Assembly: GCA_013368375.1 (NCBI GenBank)
Contig: JAACJP010000017.1
Span: 496,001-560,000, forward strand
Length of the DNA stretch: 64,000 bases
DNA from: Tricholomella constricta
Lineage: Eukaryota; Basidiomycota; Agaricomycetes; Agaricales; Lyophyllaceae
Direction: 5' to 3'
The position numbers and the translations under genes are program-made. Of the stretch, positions 1 to 10,651 are shown in pieces (the stretch's first letter is position 1; each line of letters begins with the position of its first letter). A model generated the notes under the pieces. It had not been told where the DNA came from and searched no databases. It worked only from the letters and a program-made list of their open reading frames with translations.

Positions 1-125
1 GCGATGCGATGAAGTGCGTGCGCTTTCCGACTGAATCCACGACGTTCATGATCACGTCATGGCCATTGGACTCTGGAAGCTCGGTGATGAAGTCTACCGA
101 CATGACGTTCCATCGGCCTTCGGGG
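1..125 (-). pseudogene. gypsy integrase core fragment, left of the nested insertion
   Basis: Minus-strand translation gives WNVMSVDFITELPES followed by DVIMNVVDSVGKRTHFIAS, the start of the retroviral-type integrase catalytic core (first Asp in SVDF). It continues off the left edge. Removing the nested element and one 7-bp duplication joins it in frame with the zinc-finger part to the right of 5112 (LPIPE followed by GRW), which fixes the insertion point exactly. Confidence 0.85.
119..125. repeat. Target-site duplication (left), TTCGGGG
   Basis: This 7-bp host sequence recurs at 5113-5119 directly flanking the nested element. Confidence 0.8.
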
Positions 126-359
126 CACATACAGACACTACACTGTAATGTGACCAACGCTCTAGCGGGCCTATACAGTGTACCGTAGTTGACGCATGCA
201 GCGGGTCCTCTGTGCTGTAGCGGACATCTTTACAGTGTGTGGTTATTAACGAAGTAGCGGACTCAATACACTGTATCGTGATTTACTGCAGCAGCGGGCT
301 CTCTACACCCACAGACAGCCATGGGACCTGTAGCTAAACCGTCCGGGTATATTGTACGG

Positions 360-2230
360 AATTCACGGCCGGATTCCGGGTCGGATAGTGCACGGAAACT
401 CTGGCTGAATGTGCACGGAAACTATGGCTGAACGTGCATGGAAACTACGTTCAAAACCCGGAATGAGTACTGGACGGAAACCACAGCAGCAGGTGCATGG
501 AAATTCCGGCCTATATCCGGATTGGATTGTGGACGGGCAGCTCAGCAACAGTCCAGATCTGGATAGTGCAGGGGAACTGCACGGGAATGGCACGAGCAGT
601 TCCGAAATCACGCCCGAAACCCGGAATGAGTACTGCACGGAAAGTAAAGCAGCAGGTGCACGGAAATTCTGGCCGATATCCGGATCGGATTGTGGACGGG
701 TAGTACAGCAACAATCCGGATCCGGATAGTGCAGGGGAACTGCACGGGAACAGCACGAGCAGTTCTGAAATCACGCCCGAAACCCAGATTGAGTGCTGCA
801 CGGAAAGGAAAGCAGCGGGTGCACAGAAATTCCGGCCGATATCCGGACCGGATTGTGCACGGGTAGTACAGCAACAATCCGGATCCGGATAGTGCAGGGG
901 AATTGCACGGGAATGGCACGAGCAGTTCTGAAATCACGCCCGAAACCCGGATGAGTACTACACGGAAACTAGAGCAGCGGATGCATGGAAAATCTGGCTG
1001 AAGTCCGGATCGGATAGTGCACGGATAGTACGGAAACAATCCGGATCCGGATAGTGCAGGGGAACTGCACGGGAATGGCACGAGCAGTTCCGAAAATCAC
1101 GCCTGAAACCCGGATTGAGTACTGGACGGAAAGTAAAGCAGCGGGTGCACAGAAATTCCAGCTGATATCTGGACCGGACTGTGCACGGGTAGTTCAGCAA
1201 CAATCCGGATCCGGATAGTGCACGGAATCTCTGGCAGGATGTGCACAGAAACTACGGCTGAACGTGCATGGAAACTACGTTCAAAACCCGGAATGAGTAC
1301 TGGACGGAAACCACAGCAGCAGGTGCATGGAAATTCCGGCCTATATCCGGATTGGATTGTGGACGGGCAGCTCAGCAACAGTCCAGATCTGGATAGTGCA
1401 GGGGAACTGCACGGAAACTGTTGCACAAGCAGTTCTGAAATCTCGCCCGAAACCCGGATTGAGTGCTGCACGGAAGGGAAAGCAGCGGGTGCATGGAAAT
1501 TCTGGCCGATATCCGGACCGGATTGTGCAAGGGTAGTACAGCAACAATCCGGATTGGATAGTGCAGTAGGACTTCATGGAAACTATTGCATGAGCAGTTC
1601 CGAAATCACGCCTGAAACCTGGATTGAGTACTACACGGAAACTAGAGCAGCGGGTGCATGGAAATTCCGGCCTATATCCGGATCGGATTGACCACGGGTA
1701 GCTCAGCAACAATTCGGATCCAGATAGTGCAGGAGAACTGCACGGAAACTGTTGCATGAGCAGTTCTGAAATCATGCCCGAAACCCGGATTGAGTACTTC
1801 ACAGAAAGTAAAGCAGCAGGTGCACAGACATTCCAGCCGAAGTCCGGATCGGATAGTGCACGGATACTACGGAAACAATCCGGATTGGATATTGCAGGGG
1901 AACTGCACGAAAACTGTTGCACGAGCAGTTCCGAAATCACGCTGGAAACCAGGATTGAGTGCTGCACGGAAAGTAAAGCAGCGGGTGCACAGCGATTCTG
2001 GCCAATATCCGGACCGGATAGTGTGCGGATAGTGCAGCAACAATCCGGATCCGGATAGTGCACGGAAACTCTGCCAGGATGTGCACAGAAACTACGGCTG
2101 AACGTGCACGGAAACTACGTTCAAATCCTGGATTGAGTACTGCACAGAAAGTAAAGCAGCAGGTGCATGGAAATTCTGGCTGGTATCCGGATTGAATAGT
2201 GCACAAATAATACAGCAACACCACAGATTG
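360..2230 (+). repeat. Left subterminal array: about eleven ~165-bp tandem units
   Basis: A landmark (GAGTAC or GAGTGC preceded by AAT/ATT) recurs near 464, 626, 789, 952, 1117, 1292, 1458, 1626, 1790, 1954 and 2134, spacing 162-180 bp. Each unit carries a TCCGGATCCGG-type palindrome and a GTGCA(C/T)GGAAA block. Because 165 is 55 codons, several frames stay open through many units and give long but meaningless open frames. Confidence 0.85.
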
Positions 2231-2870
2231 GATAGCACACAGAACCTACAGAAGGTGCATAGAAACAATAGCTGGGAGCTGACTCGGATTGTGCACAGAA
2301 TCTCTTGCACAGAGTGCACAAAGAACCTACAGCAGGGGGGCTTTTGCTGCCCTTCCCATACTCACTTTACTTTCCAATGTGGGTTTCCATCTCAGGCCCT
2401 CAATGTGTGGTGTTTCTGCACACAATTGTGATGCACAATAATGAATTGTGCACACTGGCTAAGTCTGCCTGATCAGTAGGTAAACTGCGGAAACATTATC
2501 TGATCACTTCTACTGCAACGTCTCTCAATCCCTGCCAAGTTTGCACAGTTATTTTCTATTGTAATTGAGAGAAACAATGTCCTGAAGTAGAAAGTGGATT
2601 GAAACTGGATGGCACAGCACAAACCCACAGGACAAAAGTATTGAAAGCTGCAGCATTAAATGCATGGAAGTTCCCAAGAATCATGGCAAATAGAATGCAG
2701 AAGTCGCATGGAAGTAATGGTACCAACATGCAATGGGTCAACAAAAGCAGGACAGGCATGCACAGACAATGCACAGAAGCTGAGACTTACAGTGGAAAGT
2801 GAATAGAAGCCATGGACATTAATGTTGACTGTAATTTCAGAGCACCTACTGTTGGATGCCTTGGTCAGGT
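2231..2870. other. Central unique part of the inverted-repeat element
   Basis: A stretch between the two opposed arrays that lacks the 165-bp units. I see no recognisable coding frame; the longest frames are short and show no motif. Confidence 0.5.
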
Positions 2871-3373
2871 TGTTGCTGTACCATCTATATACTATCCAAT
2901 CTGGATATCAGCTTGAGTATCTATGCAACTGCTGCTGTAGTTGCTGTGCGGTACACAATCTAAGTTCTGGGCATGATTTCTGTATCTCTTTTCCATGCAG
3001 TTCTATTGCACTATTCAATCCGGATTGTTGTTGCACTATCTGCACACTATCTGGTCCGGATATTGGCCAGAATCACTGTGCACACACTGCTTTACTTTCC
3101 GTGCAGCACTCAATCCGGGTTTCTGGCATGATTTCGGAACTGCTCGTGCAACAGTTTCCATGCAGTTCCCCTGCAATATCCAATCCGGATTGTTTCCGTA
3201 CTATCCGTGCACTATCCGATCCGGACTTCGGCCGGAATTTCCGCGCACCCGCTGCTTTACTTTCTGTGCAGTACTCAATCCAGGTTTTGGGCACAATTTC
3301 TGCATACCTTGTGCCTCAATTTGCGTGCAGTTCCGCTGCACTATCCAATCCGGATTGTTTCCGTACTATCCGT
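2870..3373 (-). repeat. Right subterminal array, inner part
   Basis: Units of the left array in inverted orientation (for example TTTCCGTGCAGTACTCAATC and TCCGGATTGTT). It is cut at 3373 by the solo LTR and resumes at 4358. Confidence 0.8.
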
Positions 3374-4357
3374 TGTTAGAGCTAGAAGGCCTGTGGGTGC
3401 TGTACACAACAACAAAACAACTAACAACTATAGGGGGCGAGAAGTGTTAAAAGTTCCCAAACACGCAAGTGTGCAGGGCTAAAAGGATGGTTTGGACGAA
3501 GGTAAAGACGATCCGACTCGATATTAGTCGAACCGACGACGATGCGACGAGCGCGATAGTATGCGATAGTTCCCAGCTGGAACGGGTCGGCGACGCGACT
3601 GTTGATGTCGGTGACGCGACAACGAGACGAACGATGCTAAAACGGAGAACTCACGGGTTCGGGCAGCGGTTACGGGCAGACAGATACGGCGGTTTACGAG
3701 ATTTACTACAGTGGCGACGGTTACGGCGGTTTGCGACGGGTTTATACGATGAGGACGGTTCAGAGACGACGGAGACGATGGTTTTTGAGCTATTAACTCT
3801 GAACGTGAGGGAAAATACGGGCTATAATTCACTGGGGGACGGTAGGTACTACATGGGGTTTGTTTATATGGTAAAGCCAGATCACCGACTCTTGGTGCGA
3901 CCATGCAGGCGTTTCACGTTAGGTTGTCGCCAAGTCTGGTGCCGCGCGGCGCGTTTCTGAGGACAAGTCGAGTGTGGCGTGTTATTGATCGGATACCAGC
4001 ATCGGGTTGGATACGTGGTCAGGGCAGTCGGTGATTGCGGGACTCCGTGAGTTAGTCGGATCTGTGCCGTGAATAGGAGACGGAGTGGCTTTTGTCGGTA
4101 AGTACATCATGGGTAAGGCGCCGAGTCGGGTGTTTGACGTTTGACAGACGAACGTGCGTGGTCGCTTGGTGACTACACGGTTACTCCGATCTCCGGCGCC
4201 CGTGAACGAGGTCGGCCGAGTTGAGTAGGTCGCGTTTAGGTCGGGAGTTGGTCGGCGAGTTGGTTGGCGAGTCGGTCGATGCTGTCGCGTGCGTCTTTGG
4301 GCGGTTTACTGTGGTCGGGACGTCGGATCGGTGGCCAGCCGAAGAGGGTGCATATCA
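3374..4357. mobile_element. Solo LTR (984 bp) inside the array
   Basis: It begins TGTTAGAGCTAG and ends GGTGCATATCA, the TG...CA ends of an LTR, and is flanked by CCGT at 3370-3373 and 4358-4361. Other units of the same array, such as the inverse of about 1004-1041, read straight through this site, giving an internal empty-site control. A second, truncated copy at 9382-10474 ends at the same CATATCA, which supports the right boundary. A short open frame inside (3469-3960) shows no motif and is not a gene. Confidence 0.65.
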
Positions 4358-5112
4358 CCGTGCACTATCCGATCCGGACTTCGGCTGGAATTTTCGTGCA
4401 CCCGCTGCTGTGGTTTCCGTCCAGTACTCAATCCGGGTTTTGAACGTAGTTTCCGTGCACATTCAGCTGTAGTTCCTGTGCACATCCTGCCAGAGTTTCC
4501 GTGCACTATCCGGATCTGGATTGTTGCTGAACTACCCGTGCACAGTCCGGTCCAGATATCAGCCAGAATTTTTGTGCACCCGCTGCTTTACTTTCCGTGC
4601 AGTACTCAATCTGGGTTTCGGGCATGACTTCGAAACTGCTCATGCAACAGTTTCAGTGCAGGTCCCCTGCACTATACAGATCCGGACTGTTGCTGAGCTA
4701 CCCGTGCACAATCCGGTCCAGGTATCGGTCGGAATTTCCATGCACCCGCTGCTGTGGTTTCCGTCCAGTACTCAATCCGGGTTCTGAACGTGGTTTCCGT
4801 ACACGTTCAGCCGTAGTTTCCATGCACATTCAGCCAGAGTTTCCGTGCACTATCCGACCCGGAATCCGGCCGTGAATTCCGTACAATATACCCGGACGGT
4901 TTGGCTACAGGCCCCATGGCTCTCTGTGGGTATAGAGAGCCCGCTGCTGCAGTAAACCACAATACAGTGTATTGCGTCCGCTACTTTGTTAACAACCACA
5001 CACTGTACAGAGGTCCGCTACAGCACAGAGGACCCGCTGCATGCGTCAACTACGGTACACTGTATAGGCCCGCTAGAGCGTTGGTCACATTACATTGTAG
5101 TGCCCTGCCCTG
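4358..5112 (-). repeat. Right subterminal array, outer part, and terminal inverted repeat
   Basis: Inverted copies of the left array units up to about 4870, then the inverted terminal block (4870-5112) that pairs with 126-365. Confidence 0.85.
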
Positions 5113-5119
5113 TTCGGGG
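5113..5119. repeat. Target-site duplication (right), TTCGGGG
   Basis: Second copy of the 7-bp duplication; with the element removed, one copy restores an open integrase reading frame. Confidence 0.8.
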
Positions 5120-6719
5120 ATGGGAAGCGGCTGCAGCTGTCCGACGGGGAGTTGGCAGCGAGGTTTCGTGCACAGACACATATCACAGGTGCTGGTGTAC
5201 GAACCGATGAAGCATGACATCTGGGGCCACCAGTAGTTGCGCGACACCAGCTCGAGTGTCTTCCAGCGACCAGGGTGACCAGCGACCTTGGAGTCGTGGT
5301 GCGTTCCACAATGCGTCGGCGAAGGTCAGGAATGTTCGGGACATAAATCCGTCCACGGAACGTGAGCAGACCGCCTTCCTCCCCCCACTCGCCGAAGCGT
5401 AGGGAGCGACCGGCAACCTTAGAAGCCTTGACCAGTTGAGCCGCTTTTGCGACCGCATCCTCCTGTGCACCGTTGCGATTGCCCTTGCAAATCACCTTCA
5501 CCACATCGTCCTCCTCCCCAACCAGTACAAGACCCTCAGTTGCGCGAATCGTGAAGAATTCGGGCTTGAGGAGCACAATGTCGGCATTGTCGCTCTGTGG
5601 TCAGCACGACGTGACAATGCGTCAGGTTTGCCCATGCTGCGGCCAGGACAATGGTGGAGGGCGAAGTCGAAGTTGGCGAGGTAGAGCGACCATCGGGCTT
5701 GCCGCCGATTGAGTTTCTTCGCAGTGAGGAAGTACTCAAGGTTCTTGTGGTCAGTCCAGATCTCCACCTTGTGCTTTGCACCCTCGACGAAGTGTCGCCA
5801 CTCCTCCAGAGACCGGATGATCGCCAGCATCTCCTTGTCATGGATCTTGTAGTTCCGCTCGACTGCGTTCAAGCTCTTTGAGTAGAACGCGACCGGGTGC
5901 CACTTGCCATCGGTCAGTGACTCCTGCGACAGGACCGCGCCTGTTGCAAAGTCGGACGAATCGGCTTCGATGCGGTACGGTCGGTCGTCGTCGGGGAACA
6001 TGAGCACCGGTCGTGACGTGATCGCAGACTTCAGGAGGCCAAAGGCCGACTGCTCCGACTCTCCCCACTGCCAGGCAACGTCCTTGCCCGTCAAATCAAA
6101 CAGGGGTCGGGCGTGGTGCGAGAAGTCCTGGATGAACCGTCGGTAGAAATTGGTGAAGCCCAAGAATGCTTGCACCTCCTTCTTGTTCTTCGGCGCCGGC
6201 CATTCCAACACTCCAGCGACTTTAACCGGGTCCATCTCTGCTTGCCCTTGCGAAATGATCAGCCCAAGATACTCGATCTTGGTCTGCTCAAATTCGCATT
6301 TCTCAGGCTTTGAGAACAACTTATGTTCGCGGATTCGGTCCAGTACCAGTCGCGTGACCCGACAGTGTTCCTCTAGAGTCTTGGTGTAAATCAAGATGTT
6401 GTCGAGGTACACGCAAACAACGCCCTCCGTGATCAGATCGCGGAAGATGTCATTCATCATGGTCTGGAATGTGGCGGGGCTGTTCGTGAGGCCGAAGAAC
6501 ATGACAAGCGGCTCAAAGAGACCGCAGTTCGTCCAAAAGCAATGGCGCGGTCGATTTGGTCGGAGCAACCAGCGAAGAGGGCGGCTGGTCGGGAGAGGAT
6601 TGTACGTCTTTGTCGATGGGTTCACCCATAGAAGTAGCAGCAATATTAAGTATATTGGGGTACTCTACAGATAGGGGGGCGAACCGATTACGACTAGACA
6701 ACGGGGGCGTACTTTTCAC
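5113..6719 (-). pseudogene. gypsy pol remnant: RT (partial), RNase H, integrase zinc finger
   Basis: A pol start (KSTPPLSSRNRF near 6719) runs only to about 6515 before a deletion has removed protease and the RT fingers. RT resumes at GLFEPLVMFFGLTNSPATF. The catalytic YxDD box reads Y-L-D-N, so the second aspartate is lost (GAC to AAC). The RNase H region has EADSSDFATGAV and the KEMLAIIRSLEEWRHF and WTDHKNLEYF blocks. A frameshift near 5580 follows GKPDALSRR, another near 5270 precedes the integrase HHCC finger (YWWPQM...CDMC). The sequence then stops at LPIPE at the junction with the nested element; the frame resumes at 125 with GRWNVMSVDF. Confidence 0.85.
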
Positions 6720-6826
6720 CTGTTGTGCGACTAAAAATCCTCTTCCGTGTCCAACGCGGTCGGGTCAGCCGACGCAGGAGTCGGGTTGGTCGGGATCGCG
6801 TCCTTGCGTGCCAGTAGCTGCATGAT

Positions 6827-7950
6827 CAGCTCGTCCAGCTCCTCTGGCATGATGTGGCGCACGTCAAAGCGCTGGGGACAGCCACGCCAGAAGTGCCCCG
6901 GTTATTGGCATCGACGACAGTTGTCGTCGCAAGCAGGGCGACCGCAAAACCAATCGACGTCCACAGGGACACCAGGAGAGAGAGTCGGCATCCTGGGGGC
7001 ATGCGCAACGTGCATCGGAACCGACGCACGAGCGGGGGCAACTGGTGGCACAGCGGGCCGCCAGTGGGGGGCGGGTGCTACTGCGGGCATGGGGACAGGA
7101 GCAGTCGGGCGACTGCTCATCGGGATTGTGGGAGGCGCCCGACAGTGGAAGTCCTCCTCGGTCCTCATGATGAAGTCCTGGGAGCGAGCAATCGCTAACC
7201 AGTCCTCGATCTTGGAGTCGTCGGGCCGACCCGTGGTGATGCTTCTGAGTCGCCTCGAAAGCCTCGGGTCCATGCCCCGATGGAACTTGAGAACCAAATG
7301 GCGACCATCCGGGTAGTCAGCCTTGATCCATAGGGCCTTAACAAGTCGATGTACTCATCAATGGTGCGCCCGTTCTGGAAGTACGCCATTGACTCGAGGG
7401 TGAGTGCGGCGTGGGCGACTTTGTCAAACAGGAAGAACTCCTTTTCGAAGTTCGACGCGAAGTCCTTCCAGGTCGGGAATGCGCGCTTTACCGACCCGTA
7501 CTGAAAGACGCGACCGACGAAGTCAGCGGCGCGACCATGTTGCATGAATGACAATACCCAGCTAATTCGCGCGTGGTCGTCGGCCAACTGCCCAGTGGTC
7601 AGCGAGAAGTAGAGCTGACACGCGTTCCAGAAGGCGCGGCCGCCCCATCGAGCGCCGTCGTAGATGGGAGGAGGCGACGGCTGAATGTGCGATCCTGATT
7701 GCAAAGGGGGAGGGGACGTCGGCAGGGGCTGTGTCGGCGTCGCGGGGGTCGTAGGTGCTGCTGGGGAGGCAGCGGAGGGGTTCCCCAAAATGAGGGTGTC
7801 TAAAAGAGAGGAAATGCGGTCCAGGGTGGCCAAGTTGGAGGTGTTGGAGTGGGAGAGAGCCAACATTGCAGTTTCAAGGCTCGCCAGTCGCTCTTCTGGC
7901 ATGAGCGCAGTTGGAGACGGAGGCGTGTCAAATTCACCGAAGTCGGACAT
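6827..7950 (-). pseudogene. gypsy gag with frameshift and stop in the zinc knuckle
   Basis: The reading starts with MSDFGEFDTPPSP at 7950, has a proline-rich stretch and then a retrotransposon gag (capsid-like) region containing LYFSLTTGQLADD, TWKDFASNFEKEFF and NGRTIDEYIDL. One base is missing near 7347, after which the frame shifts and continues as VKALWIKADYPDGRHLVLKF and SKIEDWLAIA. The nucleic-acid-binding knuckle reads C-R-R-C-Q-stop-P-G-H-F-W-R-G-C, so a CX2CX4HX4C finger has its internal codon changed to TAA (consistent with CAA to TAA). The frame then runs on to a stop near 6728. The family identity is clear from order and the knuckle; the protein cannot be made intact. Confidence 0.8.
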
Positions 7951-8297
7951 CTTGAGACGGGGCTGGACAACGATCGGAGCGAGTGCGCGTTGGACGGGTC
8001 GCGTGTAGCGGACACATGTTTCGATGCGGAGGCTGATCGGTCGACTTCGCCGGGTCTCAGGGGTACCCTATTCTGCTGTTAGGGCAACCCTTACAGCGGA
8101 GCGCTATCTCACTGACAAGGGGGAATCCGAAGTTATATTTGATGTACAGTAAACGAAGGTAAGTAAGGCTTACCTGACAAGGGGGAATCCGAAGAGAATA
8201 GTGTAGAGGATTCCTCAATGTCAGAGGGCTGACTATATACGAGTGTAGGACGTGAGGGCCGGTCCTCCAGAGTGTACTGTACATGTAATAATAACGA

Positions 8298-9096
8298 ATG
8301 GTGTGCGGCGCATGTATGGACACGTTCCCGACGCTGATCAACCCTCGTACCCACTGCCACGTCATGGTCCGCTCGCCTGAGACAGGCGCAAATGCACATC
8401 CATTCTGGTATGCCCAGGTCCTTGGTGTTTTCCATGCTCGCATTGTCCACACAGGCCCACACTCCCTCGACACTAACAAGCAGCATCATATGCAATTTTT
8501 GTGGGTCCGTTGGCTTGGTGTGGAACCCAGCCACCAATCTGGCCGTTGGCATGCGAGGCTGCCCAAGCTTGGGTTTGTTCCTGACAGTGACCCCTATGCG
8601 TTCAGCTTTCTTGACCCATCCTGCATCATTCGCGGCGCACATATTATCCCAGCATTTGCTGCTGGCAAAACAACGGATCTCCTTTCAGCACAACACACTA
8701 TGACGCGACCCTCAACCTTGACGGAGGACTGGACAAACTTTTATGTTGACATGTAAGTGAATTTTCGACCCACTTCATTCAATGGGCTGACTAGTAGAAT
8801 GCAGTTTTGTGGACCGGGACATGTTCTTCAGATATCTCGGCTGCGGCATTAACCATTTGGATCCTGTGAAAGCCATGGACGGTGCTCTTGAAGACGAGGA
8901 ACCGGACGAGCCCAATGGTGACGACGACGAAATGCTTGATCCAGCGCCGTCTGGCAGCGGCTTCAATCTCGGGAGTGACGATGGAGAAAGTGACGACGAC
9001 AAGGATGATGATGACATGGATGACAACGATGACAACGATGGGGATGACAACGATGTAGATGAAAATAGCAACGATGTAAGATACAGTGGGCTGTAG
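8298..9096 (+). pseudogene. Plavaka-type transposase C-terminal fragment
   Basis: A frame from 8298 to 8756 joins, across a short intron with GTAAGT donor and TGCAG acceptor (about 8755-8804), to a second exon. Recognisable blocks are HPFWYAQVLGVFHA, HTGP, FLWVRWLG, LPKLGFV, FLDP..IIRGAHIIPAFA, EDWTNFYV and FVDRDMFFRYLGCGINH. These match my memory of the C-terminal region of Plavaka transposases of basidiomycetes, including the VDRDMxMRxxGxGxGH signature, here slightly degraded. It ends in a long Asp-rich tail. The N-terminal catalytic part is absent and I see no ends, so it is a relic. The assignment rests on memory of the family, not on a search. Confidence 0.6.
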
Positions 9097-9381
9097 CCTG
9101 TGTACATTATACCATGATTCTATCTTCTTAACAGTCTTCCACGTTGATGTCAAGCTCAAGAAATTATTCCTTCAGTATTCCATTGAATATCATCTTAGTA
9201 CAATGTAGAGTTCCCATTGCAATCCTCGACAACAATGAATTCATCCTTCACTCAGGTAGAACCTTTCACAATGATCAATGTATGCTGACAATTGCTTGTC
9301 GCTCTACGATAATGTTGCCAAACAAGGGTAACTGGACCGATGTCATATCAAAACTTTCCCAATTCACTGATGTGGTGGTAG

Positions 9382-10474
9382 AACCGACTGTGATACGATG
9401 AACGTGGCGATGTGCGATCGATTGCAACGAGGGTCATTCGGAAACGCGACTAGCGCGTAGGTGGTGTGGGAACGAGACAAACGAGACTAAAAAGTGAACT
9501 CACGGGTTCCGGTAACGAGTACGGGCAGACGAGGGTGATAGCAACGAGGTTTACGATGAGGGTGACAGTTTGCAATGGGTTCTATGATTGAAATGACTCT
9601 AACACGATGAGGGACGAGGTTTTTGAGCTGTTAACTCTAAATCTGAGGGATAATATGGGCTGTAATTCACTGGGGGTTGTATCTATTATAACAAAAATGC
9701 TCGATTCCCACGGCAGGCATAAAGACAAAGATAAAGCGGACCGTTGACCGCCGTGTATCACGTGTGTTTTATCTATAATAAAAACGATGGGTTTTGTCCC
9801 ACGCCTTATATGCGCTTCCAAATTTGCCTTGGTTCCGGTGGTCCGGTACCGGAGGGAAAAATCGCCTTATATGGTGACGCGCTTCCGAATCTGAACAGCA
9901 CACACCGCTACCGCTCTGGCCTGGTACGAGCTTCATCACAACACTTAGACAGACTTAGACCCGTGCGTTAGCACGGGTGGAGCAGCTAGTGTACTACATG
10001 AGAGGTGTTTATATGTTAAGACGAAACTGTCAACCCTTAGCACGACCATGCGGGCATTACTTGTTGGGTTGCCGCCAAGTCTGGTACTATGCGACTCCTT
10101 TCTGAGGACAGGTCCAGTGTGGCACACTATCGATCAGATATCAGCATTGAATCGGATACATGGTCAGGGAATTAGGTGACCGCAGAACCCCGTGAGTTGG
10201 TTGGATCTGTTCCGTGAATAGGAGGTGGAAGGGCATGCCGAGAAATATGTCATTGGTGAGGCACTACACCGGTCGTTGGTACTTGGCAGTTGAACGTGTG
10301 TGGTTGCTGGTTGATCGCATGGTTACACCGACTCCCGCAGACCGAGGGGAAGGTCGGCCGATCTGAGCCGGCCGTGCTTGGTCGGTGAGTCGGTTGGTGT
10401 GGTCGCGTGCACTTCTGAACCATTTATCATAGTCGGAATGGCTGTCAGTGGCCAGCCAGGAAGGGTGCATATCA
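9382..10474. mobile_element. Truncated second copy of the solo LTR family
   Basis: The sequence parallels 3540-4357 (shared blocks include TTTTTGAGCTNTTAACTCT, GGCTNTAATTCACTGGGGG, GACCATGC, GCCGCCAAGTCTGGT, CCGTGAATAGGAG and the GGTGCATATCA end). The first ~160 bp are missing. Differences are mostly C:G to T:A transitions, suggesting an older, deaminated copy. It is interrupted by the Helitron at 9682-9989. Confidence 0.65.
9682..9989 (+). mobile_element. 308-bp non-autonomous Helitron
   Basis: It starts TCTATTATA and ends CTAG. The end is preceded by a perfect hairpin, CCCGTGC-GTTA-GCACGGG (9960-9977), 8 nt before the CTAG. It sits between A (9681) and T (9990) with no target duplication, as Helitrons do. 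The other copy of the host LTR at 3841-3852 reads through the same point without it, a clean empty site. It encodes nothing. Confidence 0.85.
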
Positions 10475-10651
10475 GCGCACGGTGCACTAGAAAAGCTTTC
10501 GCGGAGACTCCAGAGTTGCAAAACGGTTGCCGGTGGTGCCGCCGGGGTGGCATGAGCAATGTCAGAAAAAATTAAAAATAACTCACTTAGTACAGGATCT
10601 GGACAAGTCCCGAGATATTTCTTCCTCATTACACCAACACCACCGTACCGC

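Larger units (their letters stand above)
126..5112. mobile_element. 4,987-bp inverted-repeat element with 7-bp target duplication, no transposase
   Basis: The ends are CACATACAGACACTACACTG at 126 and, inverted, a matching block ending at 5112; after the first ten bases the two ends agree closely (CACTACA...GTAATGTGACCAAC). The host sequence TTCGGGG is present at 119-125 and 5113-5119 and is the target duplication. About 200 bp of terminal inverted repeat is followed on both sides by arrays of ~165-bp units in opposite orientation. No transposase-like frame is present, so it is non-autonomous. The CACTA-like bases near the end invite assignment to the CACTA/Plavaka group, but a 7-bp duplication is not the usual 3 bp, so I leave the superfamily open. 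Confidence 0.8.
1..8090 (-). mobile_element. Decayed Ty3/gypsy LTR retrotransposon, interrupted by a nested element
   Basis: Reading leftwards on the minus strand it has a gag, a CCHC knuckle, a pol start, reverse transcriptase, RNase H, the integrase zinc finger and the start of the integrase core, which leaves the window at position 1. The element at 126-5112 splits the integrase. Protease and the N-terminal part of RT are missing, and there are at least three frameshifts and one internal stop. I could not place the LTR on the right side; the 5' leader reaches at least 8090. A 21-bp direct repeat lies just beyond, at 8112-8132 and 8174-8194. The order RT-RH-INT is that of Ty3/gypsy rather than copia. 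The element is certainly dead in this copy. Confidence 0.85.

Noticed and set aside
1341..2063. Open frame of 240 codons on the minus strand in the repeat array, with similar ones of 100-160 codons
   Set aside because: It follows from the 165-bp unit being divisible by three; the same residues repeat every 55 positions on both strands and no protein motif appears.
3469..3960. Open frame of 163 codons inside the solo LTR
   Set aside because: The second LTR copy does not preserve it, and codon changes between copies look random.
9960..9977. Hairpin read as a transcription terminator
   Set aside because: It is the subterminal hairpin of the Helitron, 8 nt before CTAG, and there is no bacterial-type terminator context.
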